A stretch of DNA of 37,795 nucleotides from Bacteroidota bacterium (GTDB taxonomy: Bacteria; Bacteroidota; Bacteroidia; SXHM01), in contig CANJWH010000029.1 in assembly GCA_947478465.1 (NCBI GenBank), positions 1 to 37,795 of the forward strand, given 5' to 3'. Each line of letters opens with the position of its first letter. The stretch's first letter is position 1. The notes below the pieces were generated by a model, which did no database searches, had not been told where the DNA came from, and saw nothing but the letters and a program-made list of their open reading frames with translations. Shown piece by piece: positions 7,069 to 15,449 of the stretch. Both the position numbers and the translations under genes were made by a program.

Positions 7069-8802
7069 ATGAACTACTCTAAAGAATGCCTCAAAAAAAA
7101 CTTACTCTATGTGAGTAAAAAATTAATCACCGGAATATTACTGACAATAACATCAGTAGTATTTGCCGCCAATGAAAAACCGGTAAAATCAACCGTAAAG
7201 AATGTAACTGTTTTTCTCCAAGGTGCTCAGGTTTACCGCAATGCATATATCAATCTTTCTCCCGGAATTACGGATCTGGTATTTGAAAATGTTTCACCAT
7301 ACATAAACCCGCAAAGTATACAGGCAGGAGGAAAAGGAAACTTTATTATTCTGGAAGTGAAACACGATATTAAATATCCTGAACCACCAAAAGAAGATGC
7401 TAATGCTTTGCCTAAAGAAATAGTGCGCGAAATAAAACTGATTGAAGACTCTTTACAGGAACAAAGTTTTATTGCAGATGAGCTGAACACTAAAAAATTT
7501 GATCTCAATCTTGAAAAGGATATGATATTAAAAAACAAACTTACCCGTGGTGAAGGCAAAAGTGATTCATTACCGATGTTGATAGATGCAATGGAATTTT
7601 TTAGAAAAAAATTAACAGACATTGATGTACAGGTTTCGAAAATTAAAAGAGAAGAATACAAAATTGCTCAGGATAAAAACCGGATGAATGAACGACTTGA
7701 ACAACTTTATGCTTACAAAAATGATAAGGAGCCTGTTAAAAAATATGAACCTATTCACCGTGTTATAGTTACTGTAAGCGCAGACGAAAGTGCAAGCGGG
7801 TCAATTGATATCAACTACATTGTGTCAGGTGCGGGATGGACTCCTTCATATGACTTGCGCTCAGGCAGCACAGCAGCACCAGTTCAGTTGACATACAAAG
7901 CCAATGTTTACCAAAACACAGGCGAAGAATGGGACGATATAAAACTGAAACTTTCAACCAGCAATCCTAACCGAAGTAATATTAAACCTGTATTGCCAAC
8001 TTGGTTTGTGAATTATTATTACCAAACCTACAATGGAGTAACAATTTCAAACGAAGTAAAAGCTATGTCAAAAATGCCAGCAATGTATGACGATGTAAAT
8101 TATGATATGGATGAATTTAAAAAAAGAGAAGATATGGTGGCAGAACTTCCGCTTGCGCAGTCTTCTTCCAACTATGCCCAAATGGTGGAGACCATGACCA
8201 ATGTTGAATTTGATATTAAGCTCCCCTACTCTATTCCTTCTGATGGAACTACACATCTTGTAGCAGTTAAAAGCAGCGATTTGCCTGCAAGCTACTATCA
8301 CTATTTAGTTCCTAAATTGGAAAGTGAAGCATTTTTGATTGCAAAAGTTACAGGTTGGGAAGAAATGAATTTGTTGCCTGGCAAAGCGAATATCTTTTAC
8401 GAAGGAACCTATGTTGGTGAAACCATGTTGAATGCTGCATTGCTCAGCGACACAATGGAACTTGCACTTGGCCGCGACCATGGAATTACCATTACACGCA
8501 CCAAGCTACCTGACAAAGAGCGCAACAAGCCACTTGGAAACGATGTTGAAAAAACCGTTACCTATGAACTAAAAATGAAGAACAACAAAAGCAACACTCT
8601 AACACTAGTTGTGGAAGATCACATCCCGGTTTCGCAAAATGAGGATATAAAAGTGGAAATGAAAGACGTGGGTAAAGCAGAATATAATGACAAAACAGGC
8701 CTTCTAAAATGGAATACAAGCATAGGAAGCAAGGAGAACAAAACACTTGCATTCACCTATACCATCACTTATAATAAAGATATGCCGCTGAGCATGCACT
8801 AA
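7069..8802 (+). CDS. DUF4139/MuiA-family (mucoidy inhibitor A-like) exported protein
   Basis: The 577-residue protein belongs to the mucoidy inhibitor A family (DUF4140 followed by DUF4139). The N-terminal signal sequence is at about 15-34 (LITGILLTITSVVFA). The DUF4140 part (about 38-120) opens with VTVFLQGAQVYR and LSPGITDLVFENVSPYI; a charged coiled-coil region follows (about 120-225); DUF4139 begins near RVIVTVSADESASGSIDINYIVSGAGWTPSYDLR and includes YKANVYQNTGEEWDDIKLKLST, the strongest family signature. The biochemical role is unknown; the name comes from a mucoid-phenotype gene in a proteobacterium. The gene ends at a strong terminator and is likely monocistronic. Confidence 0.88.
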   Translation: MNYSKECLKKNLLYVSKKLITGILLTITSVVFAANEKPVKSTVKNVTVFLQGAQVYRNAYINLSPGITDLVFENVSPYINPQSIQAGGKGNFIILEVKHDIKYPEPPKEDANALPKEIVREIKLIEDSLQEQSFIADELNTKKFDLNLEKDMILKNKLTRGEGKSDSLPMLIDAMEFFRKKLTDIDVQVSKIKREEYKIAQDKNRMNERLEQLYAYKNDKEPVKKYEPIHRVIVTVSADESASGSIDINYIVSGAGWTPSYDLRSGSTAAPVQLTYKANVYQNTGEEWDDIKLKLSTSNPNRSNIKPVLPTWFVNYYYQTYNGVTISNEVKAMSKMPAMYDDVNYDMDEFKKREDMVAELPLAQSSSNYAQMVETMTNVEFDIKLPYSIPSDGTTHLVAVKSSDLPASYYHYLVPKLESEAFLIAKVTGWEEMNLLPGKANIFYEGTYVGETMLNAALLSDTMELALGRDHGITITRTKLPDKERNKPLGNDVEKTVTYELKMKNNKSNTLTLVVEDHIPVSQNEDIKVEMKDVGKAEYNDKTGLLKWNTSIGSKENKTLAFTYTITYNKDMPLSMH

Positions 8803-8811
8803 ATCGCAAGT

Positions 8812-8844
8812 AAAAAGGGCCACGCAAAAAGCGTGGCCCTTTTT
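8812..8844 (+). terminator. intrinsic terminator
   Basis: Perfect stem GGGCCACGC/GCGTGGCCC with an AAAAA loop, flanked by A5 and T5, starting 10 bp after the DUF4139 stop. This is the most GC-rich hairpin in the window. Confidence 0.92.
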
Positions 8845-8870
8845 ATTTACTTTCGTAAAAAAATAAAATA

Positions 8871-9413
8871 TTGGACAAGAAAAAAGCCACCATATTTTTC
8901 CTGCTGAAACTATTTACCATGTATGCACTTTACATGTATGTTTGGAAACAGTTTGTGTGGAATTCCTTTTTAGCAAAGCCCTGGGAATTAGTGCACCACG
9001 TTGTACTAAAAGCTACTATGACATTCTGCTTATTTTTTCTAAACCTGTTTGGTTATGAAGCCATTGAATATAGCTACCGGGTTATTGTGATGGTAAAACC
9101 TAATGCAAGTATTACTATTCAGAATTACTGTCTCGGGCTTGATGTAATGGCACTTTTTACAATGCTTATTATTGCTTACCCTGGGCCGTGGAAAAAGAAA
9201 TTACTCTTTATTCCTGTAGGAATTATTGGCGTTTTCATCATCAACCAACTTCGCATTATGGCAATAGGAATCTGCTTTGTTGATTTTATTGAATACGCCT
9301 GGTTCGACAACCATTTGTATTTCAATGTAGCTGCCTACAGTTTTATTTTTCTGTTTTTTGTAGGCTGGGTAAATTATCTGGAAAGAGAAAACCTTACCGG
9401 CATTCGGGATTAA
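8871..9413 (+). CDS. exosortase-family transpeptidase-like membrane protein
   Basis: The 180-residue multi-pass membrane protein shows the exosortase/archaeosortase core order: a cysteine in a QNYCLGLDVMALF loop (C87), an arginine in INQLRIMAIGI (R128) and a histidine in WFDNHLYFNVAAY (H148), each at the edge of a hydrophobic helix. In the family these Cys/Arg/His residues cut a C-terminal sorting signal and transfer the surface protein to a carrier. About five membrane segments are visible. The frame opens at TTG 8871; the first ATG (8919) would delete part of the first membrane helix, so I prefer TTG. It is the only exosortase-like gene here, and I see no matching client tail. The 3' end overlaps the convergent VanY-like gene by 20 bp. 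Confidence 0.75.
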   Translation: MDKKKATIFFLLKLFTMYALYMYVWKQFVWNSFLAKPWELVHHVVLKATMTFCLFFLNLFGYEAIEYSYRVIVMVKPNASITIQNYCLGLDVMALFTMLIIAYPGPWKKKLLFIPVGIIGVFIINQLRIMAIGICFVDFIEYAWFDNHLYFNVAAYSFIFLFFVGWVNYLERENLTGIRD

Positions 9414-10176
9414 TTCCTTTTACGTAAAGCTCAATGATATTGAGCTTTGTTGCTGTTTCAGAACCAGTAAAACCGGAAATACTTTCGGATTTAATTTTTC
9501 CAGAATACTCTTTAAGTAGCACTGAAGATAAAGGCATGTAACTCCAGTGCCATTTCTCTTCCTCATAGCCGTTCGGGCGGGATTCACTTTTCAGTGAATA
9601 GGGCTGGCAAAATCCATAGGTTACTGCATTATTCTTCAGCCAATCATAAACCTTTTTTCCTTCTGCAGTAGTGAAATAAGAATTCTCAAGGCTGTTTAAA
9701 TCCATATCCGTTCCCCAGTGATGACGGGATGTTCCGGGCATGGAACTGTAGCGCAGAATTGTCCTTGCTCTTTCAACGGGGTCTTTTATTGTTTGGGATA
9801 GATTTTTTCCATTTACCAATCTGCTTCCATTCCATTTTGCATCCCAGATAGATTTCTGTTCGTTGAAATTCCGGGTAGCAGAAATTATTTTCAGGCTCAC
9901 ACCCTCTTTCTTTGCGGCCTCATACATTTTGACGAAAGCAGAAATGGTTTCTTTTCGCAGATACATTCCTTCTTTACTACAATACTTAATTGGAATTGCT
10001 CCAAACATGGTATCAGTTTTCTGATTAAATTTTCCCAGAAGATAATCTGCTGAATAAGCCGGGTTCGGTTGTTTAACTAGCGCTGAATTAACTGAAGTGT
10101 CAGTATTATTTGGATTTCCTGAGCAAGAACATATTTCAAACGTAAAAAGAACAAACAGAATAAAACGAAAGTTCAT
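9394..10176 (-). CDS. VanY/M15-family D-Ala-D-Ala carboxypeptidase lipoprotein
   Basis: The 260-residue protein is an M15B-type zinc carboxypeptidase, which trims terminal D-alanine from peptidoglycan stem peptides. Zinc-site motifs are intact: SRHHWGTDMDL (H152 and D159) and EEKWHWSYMPL (E207, H210). The N-terminus has a hydrophobic stretch and a plausible lipobox ICSC (Cys18), so it is probably a lipoprotein facing the periplasm. It starts 1 bp after the stop of the glycosyltransferase-MORN gene and is the last gene of a three-gene run. Its end overlaps the exosortase-like gene on the other strand. This is not a resistance-operon arrangement; no vanR/S/H/A/X is nearby. Confidence 0.88.
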   Translation of the reverse strand: MNFRFILFVLFTFEICSCSGNPNNTDTSVNSALVKQPNPAYSADYLLGKFNQKTDTMFGAIPIKYCSKEGMYLRKETISAFVKMYEAAKKEGVSLKIISATRNFNEQKSIWDAKWNGSRLVNGKNLSQTIKDPVERARTILRYSSMPGTSRHHWGTDMDLNSLENSYFTTAEGKKVYDWLKNNAVTYGFCQPYSLKSESRPNGYEEEKWHWSYMPLSSVLLKEYSGKIKSESISGFTGSETATKLNIIELYVKGINPECR

Positions 10177-10177
10177 T

Positions 10178-12106
10178 TTACTTTTTCTTTATCGCCTGTT
10201 GATTAACAAAAAGGTTTTTTTTCATTTCACCTTCTTGAATCAACTTACCTTCTTTGCTATAAAGTTTCCCATATCCGTTAATTGTATCATTCACCCAAGT
10301 GGCATGCAATAAACTTCCGTCAGACATGTTGATAATTCCTTCACCGTTTCGCACGTTATTTTTAAACTCTCCTTCAAATCTCATTCCATTGGGCCAGGTA
10401 AAAATACCATGTCCGTTTCGCGTATCATTCAGCCATTCGCCATCGTAAGTAGTTCCATCTGCATAGCGAGAGCTGCCCTTGCCGTTGCGTTTCCCGTCAA
10501 TCATTCCTCCAACGTAACCTCTGTCGTGATTGATTTCAAAAAGATAGGTGTCAGGATTCTTCATCTGTTTAACCAACTTGAATTTCTCAGGATTTTTCTG
10601 AACAGCAGGATACAGATATCTGCCTGTTTGTCCAAATCCTAATTGCTCAATCACAAGATGCGTTGCACCTACTTCCTTCATGTTATTTATAAGGCTATCA
10701 GCATTAGAAGAGTTAATAAAATTAGTTACTGTTCGGTCGGCATAGAGGTAAAACAATTCGGGTTTGCGGCAAACTACTACGGCATCTTTTGGCAAACTGC
10801 TCTTGGCAAACTTTGCCAATTCAAAATAATTGGTGTAAGCCGGGTTCATCATTCCTTTAGCAAATGTTTCAAGATAGGTTATTCCTTTTTTCTCAACCAT
10901 AATAAATGCAAGAAAAACAAAAGGGAGAATAACTAAACGAATATTTTCGCCCAACTTTGCTTTTTCTGCGAGCCAGTTTAATCCTTCATAAACGGGGAGA
11001 ATAAGTAAGAGATAGATAAAAGGAATGGCAGGCAAAATAAAGCGTGTTCCATACCAGGCATCGGGCCAGAGGGCAACAATAAAGGCTGTTCCTGAAAGAT
11101 AGGCAATAACAAGCCATCTGTATTTTTTCAGGGCAAACAACCCAAGAATTCCTAAAAGTGAAAGAAAAATTCCAACACCCCATTTTCTGTCTTCAGGTTT
11201 TGCCTTGTTGTAGTTTTCAATTTTATAACATAGTACCGAACTTGGAATTTCCATCGACACATAACGCTTCACATTTTTTTCAATACGGGTAAACCAATCT
11301 TTTGCCTGCATTTTTCCTAACTCAGGGCGATAGGGGTTAATCATCATCAACTGACGCTCATAGCCGCCACCACCCAGTGATTTGCTTCTTACATACCAAG
11401 GCAATGCAAGCAGAATAAATGCTCCTGCAACAATTCCTGCCAGCTTCCATTTACGCTCAAAAAGAAAATAAAGGATAACACCTCCCACCAGCGACAAGCC
11501 TGCCGTGCGTATGTAATAACTTACCATCATAAAAAAAATCATGAGCCAGAAATTGTAATCCTTGAGTGAAAATTCTTCCTTGTTTACCCGCATGAGAAAG
11601 AGCACGGCCGCCAGCGAAGTCAAGAGAAAGGGAATCTCGGACATAGCAATGGTAGAAAAGTTGAGCAGGTGCAAATTAAGCGATGATATAAGCGTGATGA
11701 CAAATGAGAGATGTTTGTTTCCTGTGAGGTTAATTAAAATAAAGTAGAGCAAAACCATGCTTCCGAAAAGGAAATAACCATTTGCCTTATTCATCACTTC
11801 AATATCATCGCCAAATATTTTCATAATCCCTGCGGAAATAACAGGATAGCCCGGAGGGTAATGGTTGGCCGGTTCTTTTGATGGCAGATGAATATTTGTA
11901 TAACCTTCACCCTTCATTAGTGATTTTGCGGTGATGTAATACACGGCATTATCGCCACCGAGATATAACTTTTCGTCATAGACTTGTTTGTAAACTTTTA
12001 CAACTACAAACAGTAAGGCAATGATATATAGCGAGTGAATCCACCACGCTTTTATTTCAAAAGATTTTTTTTTCTGCGTGGTTTTTGATTTTGCTTTTGT
12101 AGCCAT
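10178..12106 (-). CDS. GT-C (GT39-like) membrane glycosyltransferase with C-terminal MORN repeats
   Basis: The 642-residue protein has two parts. Residues about 20-420 are a polytopic membrane protein of the ArnT/PMT-like GT-C fold: after the first helix an acidic motif LGGDNAVYY (D52) begins the large periplasmic loop, followed by HYPPGYP (83-89) and about ten further hydrophobic segments. Such enzymes use polyprenyl-phosphate sugars. Residues about 430-525 are a soluble periplasmic-type region. Residues about 530-630 are four MORN-type units of 22-23 residues (each around W/F-x-N-x-x-x-N-G-x-G and a DG or NG turn). The N-terminus is very basic (KAKSKTTQKKK). It lies between the surface protein and VanY genes with 9-bp and 1-bp gaps, so one operon is likely. 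The acceptor is unknown. Confidence 0.82.
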   Translation of the reverse strand: MATKAKSKTTQKKKSFEIKAWWIHSLYIIALLFVVVKVYKQVYDEKLYLGGDNAVYYITAKSLMKGEGYTNIHLPSKEPANHYPPGYPVISAGIMKIFGDDIEVMNKANGYFLFGSMVLLYFILINLTGNKHLSFVITLISSLNLHLLNFSTIAMSEIPFLLTSLAAVLFLMRVNKEEFSLKDYNFWLMIFFMMVSYYIRTAGLSLVGGVILYFLFERKWKLAGIVAGAFILLALPWYVRSKSLGGGGYERQLMMINPYRPELGKMQAKDWFTRIEKNVKRYVSMEIPSSVLCYKIENYNKAKPEDRKWGVGIFLSLLGILGLFALKKYRWLVIAYLSGTAFIVALWPDAWYGTRFILPAIPFIYLLLILPVYEGLNWLAEKAKLGENIRLVILPFVFLAFIMVEKKGITYLETFAKGMMNPAYTNYFELAKFAKSSLPKDAVVVCRKPELFYLYADRTVTNFINSSNADSLINNMKEVGATHLVIEQLGFGQTGRYLYPAVQKNPEKFKLVKQMKNPDTYLFEINHDRGYVGGMIDGKRNGKGSSRYADGTTYDGEWLNDTRNGHGIFTWPNGMRFEGEFKNNVRNGEGIINMSDGSLLHATWVNDTINGYGKLYSKEGKLIQEGEMKKNLFVNQQAIKKK

Positions 12107-12115
12107 ATATACCGA

Positions 12116-15100
12116 CTATTTTTTCAACTGAAAAAATCCATGATACTCTTCCTCTTTTATGCGAATGATGTAGAAATAAGTTCCTTCATCGGCATCACGT
12201 TTTCCATTGTATAAACCATTCCAGCACTCACTTGATTTATCCGTTTCAAAGACTTTGCGCCCCCAACGATTGTAGATAATCATGTAAAAACAACCATCAT
12301 AAGCAGTGCCAATTCCTGTTATAAAACATTCGTTCAATCCATCATTGTTTGGAGTGAAAATATTTGGAATAGAATCAGGAAAGATGCTTATAAGTTGAAT
12401 TCCGGATGTGTCGAAACGTAAAGTATCAGCGCAGCCCAGTGAGTTGATTGTAACAAGAGTTATAGTGTCATTGTTGTCAAACACATCAAAATTGTGTTCG
12501 GGGTTTGCCTCAGTAGAAGTTCCTTCACCGCTAAAGTCCCAGAAATACTGAACCGCATCTAATGTATTGTTGCTAAATTTTGCATGAACACCTTCGCAGG
12601 CGGGAGTTAGCTCCACAGTAAAATCAGAAGGTAATTTCTCAACTACGGAAATGGTGACAGTGTCTGTACCGCTGCAGTTAGGGTTGCTGGCTTCTAAAAT
12701 ATACGTTGTAGTTTCAGCGGGGAATGCTAGCGGGTTTGAGATGCCATCATCACTTAACCCTGATGATGGAGTCCACTGGTAAGTTAAGCCTGTAACAGCC
12801 GTTGCTCCTAACTGAATTGTATCACCTGAACAGATGCTGGTTTCCGAACCTGCAAAAGTACTGAGGTTGCCATCCAACACAGTGATGGTAGCATACGATG
12901 TATCTAAGAAGGCAAGTCCTGCGCAGGTAAGACTGTCATAACCAATTACCATAACTGTGTAGGTTCCTGTGTCGTTGTAAACGTGCGAAGGATCTTCCAG
13001 TGTTGATGTCTCACCATCACCAAAATCCCAGTAGTAGCCTTGTGCGTTTACACCGTTGGCAAGAAAATCAACGGTGAATGGTGAACAGCCGGTGGAAGAA
13101 ATATTATCAACTTCTACATCCACCTGCACTTCTGAAAGTTGAATACGGAATTTGATTGCACCTTCGTTGCAATTACTGCTGTTGTTGCTTTGCGACCATG
13201 CTCCCGGTGTTGTGGGAAACATATCACTTCCACCACAACCTGCACAAACTGCTTCGTAAATTATTCCGCTTTTATCAAAGCGACTGGTACCTCCATCTAC
13301 GTGTTCCTGCACTCCGTTGCCACCAAAAAATGTTCCGTATAACAATGCAGTAGCATCCTGTTCCAACACCATAAAATAGAAATCACTGCCATCGGTAGCT
13401 TGCTGATAAGCATCGCTGGTTGTTGCCATTCCTGTTGTATATCCCAGGTTTGCACCAAAACCATTTCCGGTATTTACTCCACCGCCCCAACCTGCGATGT
13501 AAACTTTTTCGCATACATCAACAAGTAATGCAGTGGGGGAAATATTTAACAATGAACCACCATCTCCAAACACAGTTGAGAAATAAGTTGTTTCAAGCAA
13601 GCTATCAATTTTGTGAATGAATTGTTTACTGTTTGGGTTGGAGTAAACACCAACTGTAACAGGATAAGCACCCAATGTTTGTCCGTAGAGATATACATCA
13701 TCGTCACCATCAATTTCAATAAAGTAACTCTGGTCATATTGGTTAGTGCCGATGAAAGAAGAGCGATACATATCAGCATCCAAAGGATTGAACGCAGCCA
13801 CAAAACCATCGGTAATACCTCCCTGATACGTTTGATTAAGTACACCAGGAGTAGTAGGAAAATCAGAGCTTGCTGTTCCACCGCAAACAACAATGGTGCC
13901 TGCGCTGTTAATTTTCATAGAATAAATTGCATCTCCTGTACTACCTCCAAAATAAGTGCTCCAGTGCAGAGTGCTCAATGTAGGGTCCAAGCGAAAGAGG
14001 CAGCCATCCTGATTGCCACTATAGCTTTGCTGAAATGCTCCGGGTGTTACCGGGAAATCTGAAGAGAACGTGCAGGAGCCAATTACTGCATTTCCCGCAT
14101 CGTCAATAAAAATTTCGCCACGGGCATGATCACTGTAATTGTAGTTAAGCGGAGAAACATCATTCATCCCATCATTTCCTGTTCCTCCAAAAAAGGTGGA
14201 AGCCAATAGCGCTGTTCCGTCTGAACTCATTTTTGAAATAATAATATCTGTACCAGCAAATTCAACTACGTTGTCAACTGTGGTGAATGTCCCTCCGTTG
14301 AAAGTTTGGTCGTAAGCACCTGTAGTTGTGGGATAATTTGTAGAAGCTGTTGCACCGTATATAAAAACCTCATCGTTTTGATTTACAAACATTGAGTACG
14401 GCATTTCGTTTCCAGAACCTCCCAGGTAGGTTGAATAAACCAATGCAGAGCCATCGGGTGTGTATTTTGTAAGTGAAATATCGCAGGGGTAAGAGCCGGG
14501 GCCACCTCCAAAATTTACCTGATAAGCTCCTGTTGTAGTTGGATATCCGGGAGCAAATACAATTCCTCCTGCATAGAAATTTCCGGCAGCGTTATAGGTT
14601 GCTGAATAACCCCAGTTGTCAGCAGTGGAGCCCGTGTAGGTTGAGAATTCTATTTGAGGATCGATGACCAATTCATAAGCAGAGTTATAGCCATCGGGGA
14701 ACGAAAAGGTAACGGTGTTGTTGTTTAATTCAAAGCGGCAGGGAACAAAAACTTTTTTACCGGAGATAGTTTGCCATGCAATGGGTTTGTGCTCTGTAAC
14801 AGTGTTGAATGTGTTCTGTATTTTCAGGTTTCCGTTTTCTATTGAGAGTTTTTCACCACCATCGTACTGCATTTTTATTTGTGAGGCTGCTGTGTTTTTA
14901 GCGACAATGAAATCGTATTTCAGTAAACCGTTTTTACCGTAAATGTTCATGTCAATGCCAGGGTAAATTGCAGTGTAGTGAACCTCGTTATATGATTTCA
15001 CACGCGAAGCCCAGCTTTTGGAATCGTTTCCGAGAAAATAATTGCTGTAATCTGAATAGGCGTTTTGTCCGGAAGTTTTTGCCTGAGGATTTGCATTCAC

Positions 15101-15388
15101 AAAATTCATATGATAGGCAAAGGCATTATTTCCCGAAAAAGGCTGATGATTGCTATGGGGATGAATGGTTTCAAGATATTCAGGCGAATAAAAAACCCAC
15201 GTAAAACGGTTGTGCTCTAGGTATAGATGAGCGTTGCTAAGGTTCAACCTGTAAAGAATATTTTCATTCCACTGCCCTTTGTTTTCGGTAAATCGGGGTG
15301 CGGGATTACTTACAGGAACTTTATTGTCAGCATTAGCAAAGTTAAGTGCTGCAACAAAGAGGAAAAGTAGTTTATAGTTTTTTTGCAT
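12116..15388 (-). CDS. large T9SS type B surface protein with SBBP/PKD domains
   Basis: This 1090-residue exported protein begins with a signal peptide (YKLLFLFVAALNFANA). Next is the domain typical of SBBP-repeat proteins, opening APRFTENKGQWNENILYR, then seven or so beta-propeller-like SBBP repeats with recurring YSTYLGGSG, FPVTPGAFQQ and DGxAL blocks (about 250-750). Two PKD domains (GYYWDFGDGETST; QYFWDFSGEGTST) flank an Ig-like GLTYQWTPSSGLSD unit. The last 90 residues are the gliding-motility-associated type B sorting domain (NIFTPNNDGLNE, IYNRWGRKVFE, GTYFYIIR), which sends the protein through T9SS. I chose the ATG at 15388 because the upstream extension to 15460 has no signal character and runs into the mutase gene. 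It heads the glycosyltransferase-VanY run. Confidence 0.9.
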   Translation of the reverse strand: MQKNYKLLFLFVAALNFANADNKVPVSNPAPRFTENKGQWNENILYRLNLSNAHLYLEHNRFTWVFYSPEYLETIHPHSNHQPFSGNNAFAYHMNFVNANPQAKTSGQNAYSDYSNYFLGNDSKSWASRVKSYNEVHYTAIYPGIDMNIYGKNGLLKYDFIVAKNTAASQIKMQYDGGEKLSIENGNLKIQNTFNTVTEHKPIAWQTISGKKVFVPCRFELNNNTVTFSFPDGYNSAYELVIDPQIEFSTYTGSTADNWGYSATYNAAGNFYAGGIVFAPGYPTTTGAYQVNFGGGPGSYPCDISLTKYTPDGSALVYSTYLGGSGNEMPYSMFVNQNDEVFIYGATASTNYPTTTGAYDQTFNGGTFTTVDNVVEFAGTDIIISKMSSDGTALLASTFFGGTGNDGMNDVSPLNYNYSDHARGEIFIDDAGNAVIGSCTFSSDFPVTPGAFQQSYSGNQDGCLFRLDPTLSTLHWSTYFGGSTGDAIYSMKINSAGTIVVCGGTASSDFPTTPGVLNQTYQGGITDGFVAAFNPLDADMYRSSFIGTNQYDQSYFIEIDGDDDVYLYGQTLGAYPVTVGVYSNPNSKQFIHKIDSLLETTYFSTVFGDGGSLLNISPTALLVDVCEKVYIAGWGGGVNTGNGFGANLGYTTGMATTSDAYQQATDGSDFYFMVLEQDATALLYGTFFGGNGVQEHVDGGTSRFDKSGIIYEAVCAGCGGSDMFPTTPGAWSQSNNSSNCNEGAIKFRIQLSEVQVDVEVDNISSTGCSPFTVDFLANGVNAQGYYWDFGDGETSTLEDPSHVYNDTGTYTVMVIGYDSLTCAGLAFLDTSYATITVLDGNLSTFAGSETSICSGDTIQLGATAVTGLTYQWTPSSGLSDDGISNPLAFPAETTTYILEASNPNCSGTDTVTISVVEKLPSDFTVELTPACEGVHAKFSNNTLDAVQYFWDFSGEGTSTEANPEHNFDVFDNNDTITLVTINSLGCADTLRFDTSGIQLISIFPDSIPNIFTPNNDGLNECFITGIGTAYDGCFYMIIYNRWGRKVFETDKSSECWNGLYNGKRDADEGTYFYIIRIKEEEYHGFFQLKK

Positions 15389-15418
15389 TACGCGTAAAGT
15401 TTTAGGTTGCGTTTGATG

Positions 15419-15426
15419 CAAATATA
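15419..15426 (-). promoter_or_regulatory. -7 promoter element of the T9SS type B gene
   Basis: TATATTTG on the minus strand fits TAnnTTTG and lies 30 nt before the ATG at 15388, in the 61-bp gap after the mutase gene. There is no clear TTTG at the -33 position, so this is a partial match. Confidence 0.4.
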
Positions 15427-15449
15427 TGTTTTTAAGAAAACAGAAGATA

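Noticed and set aside
9394-10176. Part of a vancomycin-resistance cluster
   Set aside because: Only a VanY/M15 carboxypeptidase is present; there is no ligase, dehydrogenase, VanX or two-component pair, and such lipoproteins are ordinary cell-wall enzymes.
12138-15388. Large frames on the plus strand opposite the T9SS type B gene
   Set aside because: They are antisense shadows; the minus strand has continuous domain-level similarity from signal peptide to sorting domain.
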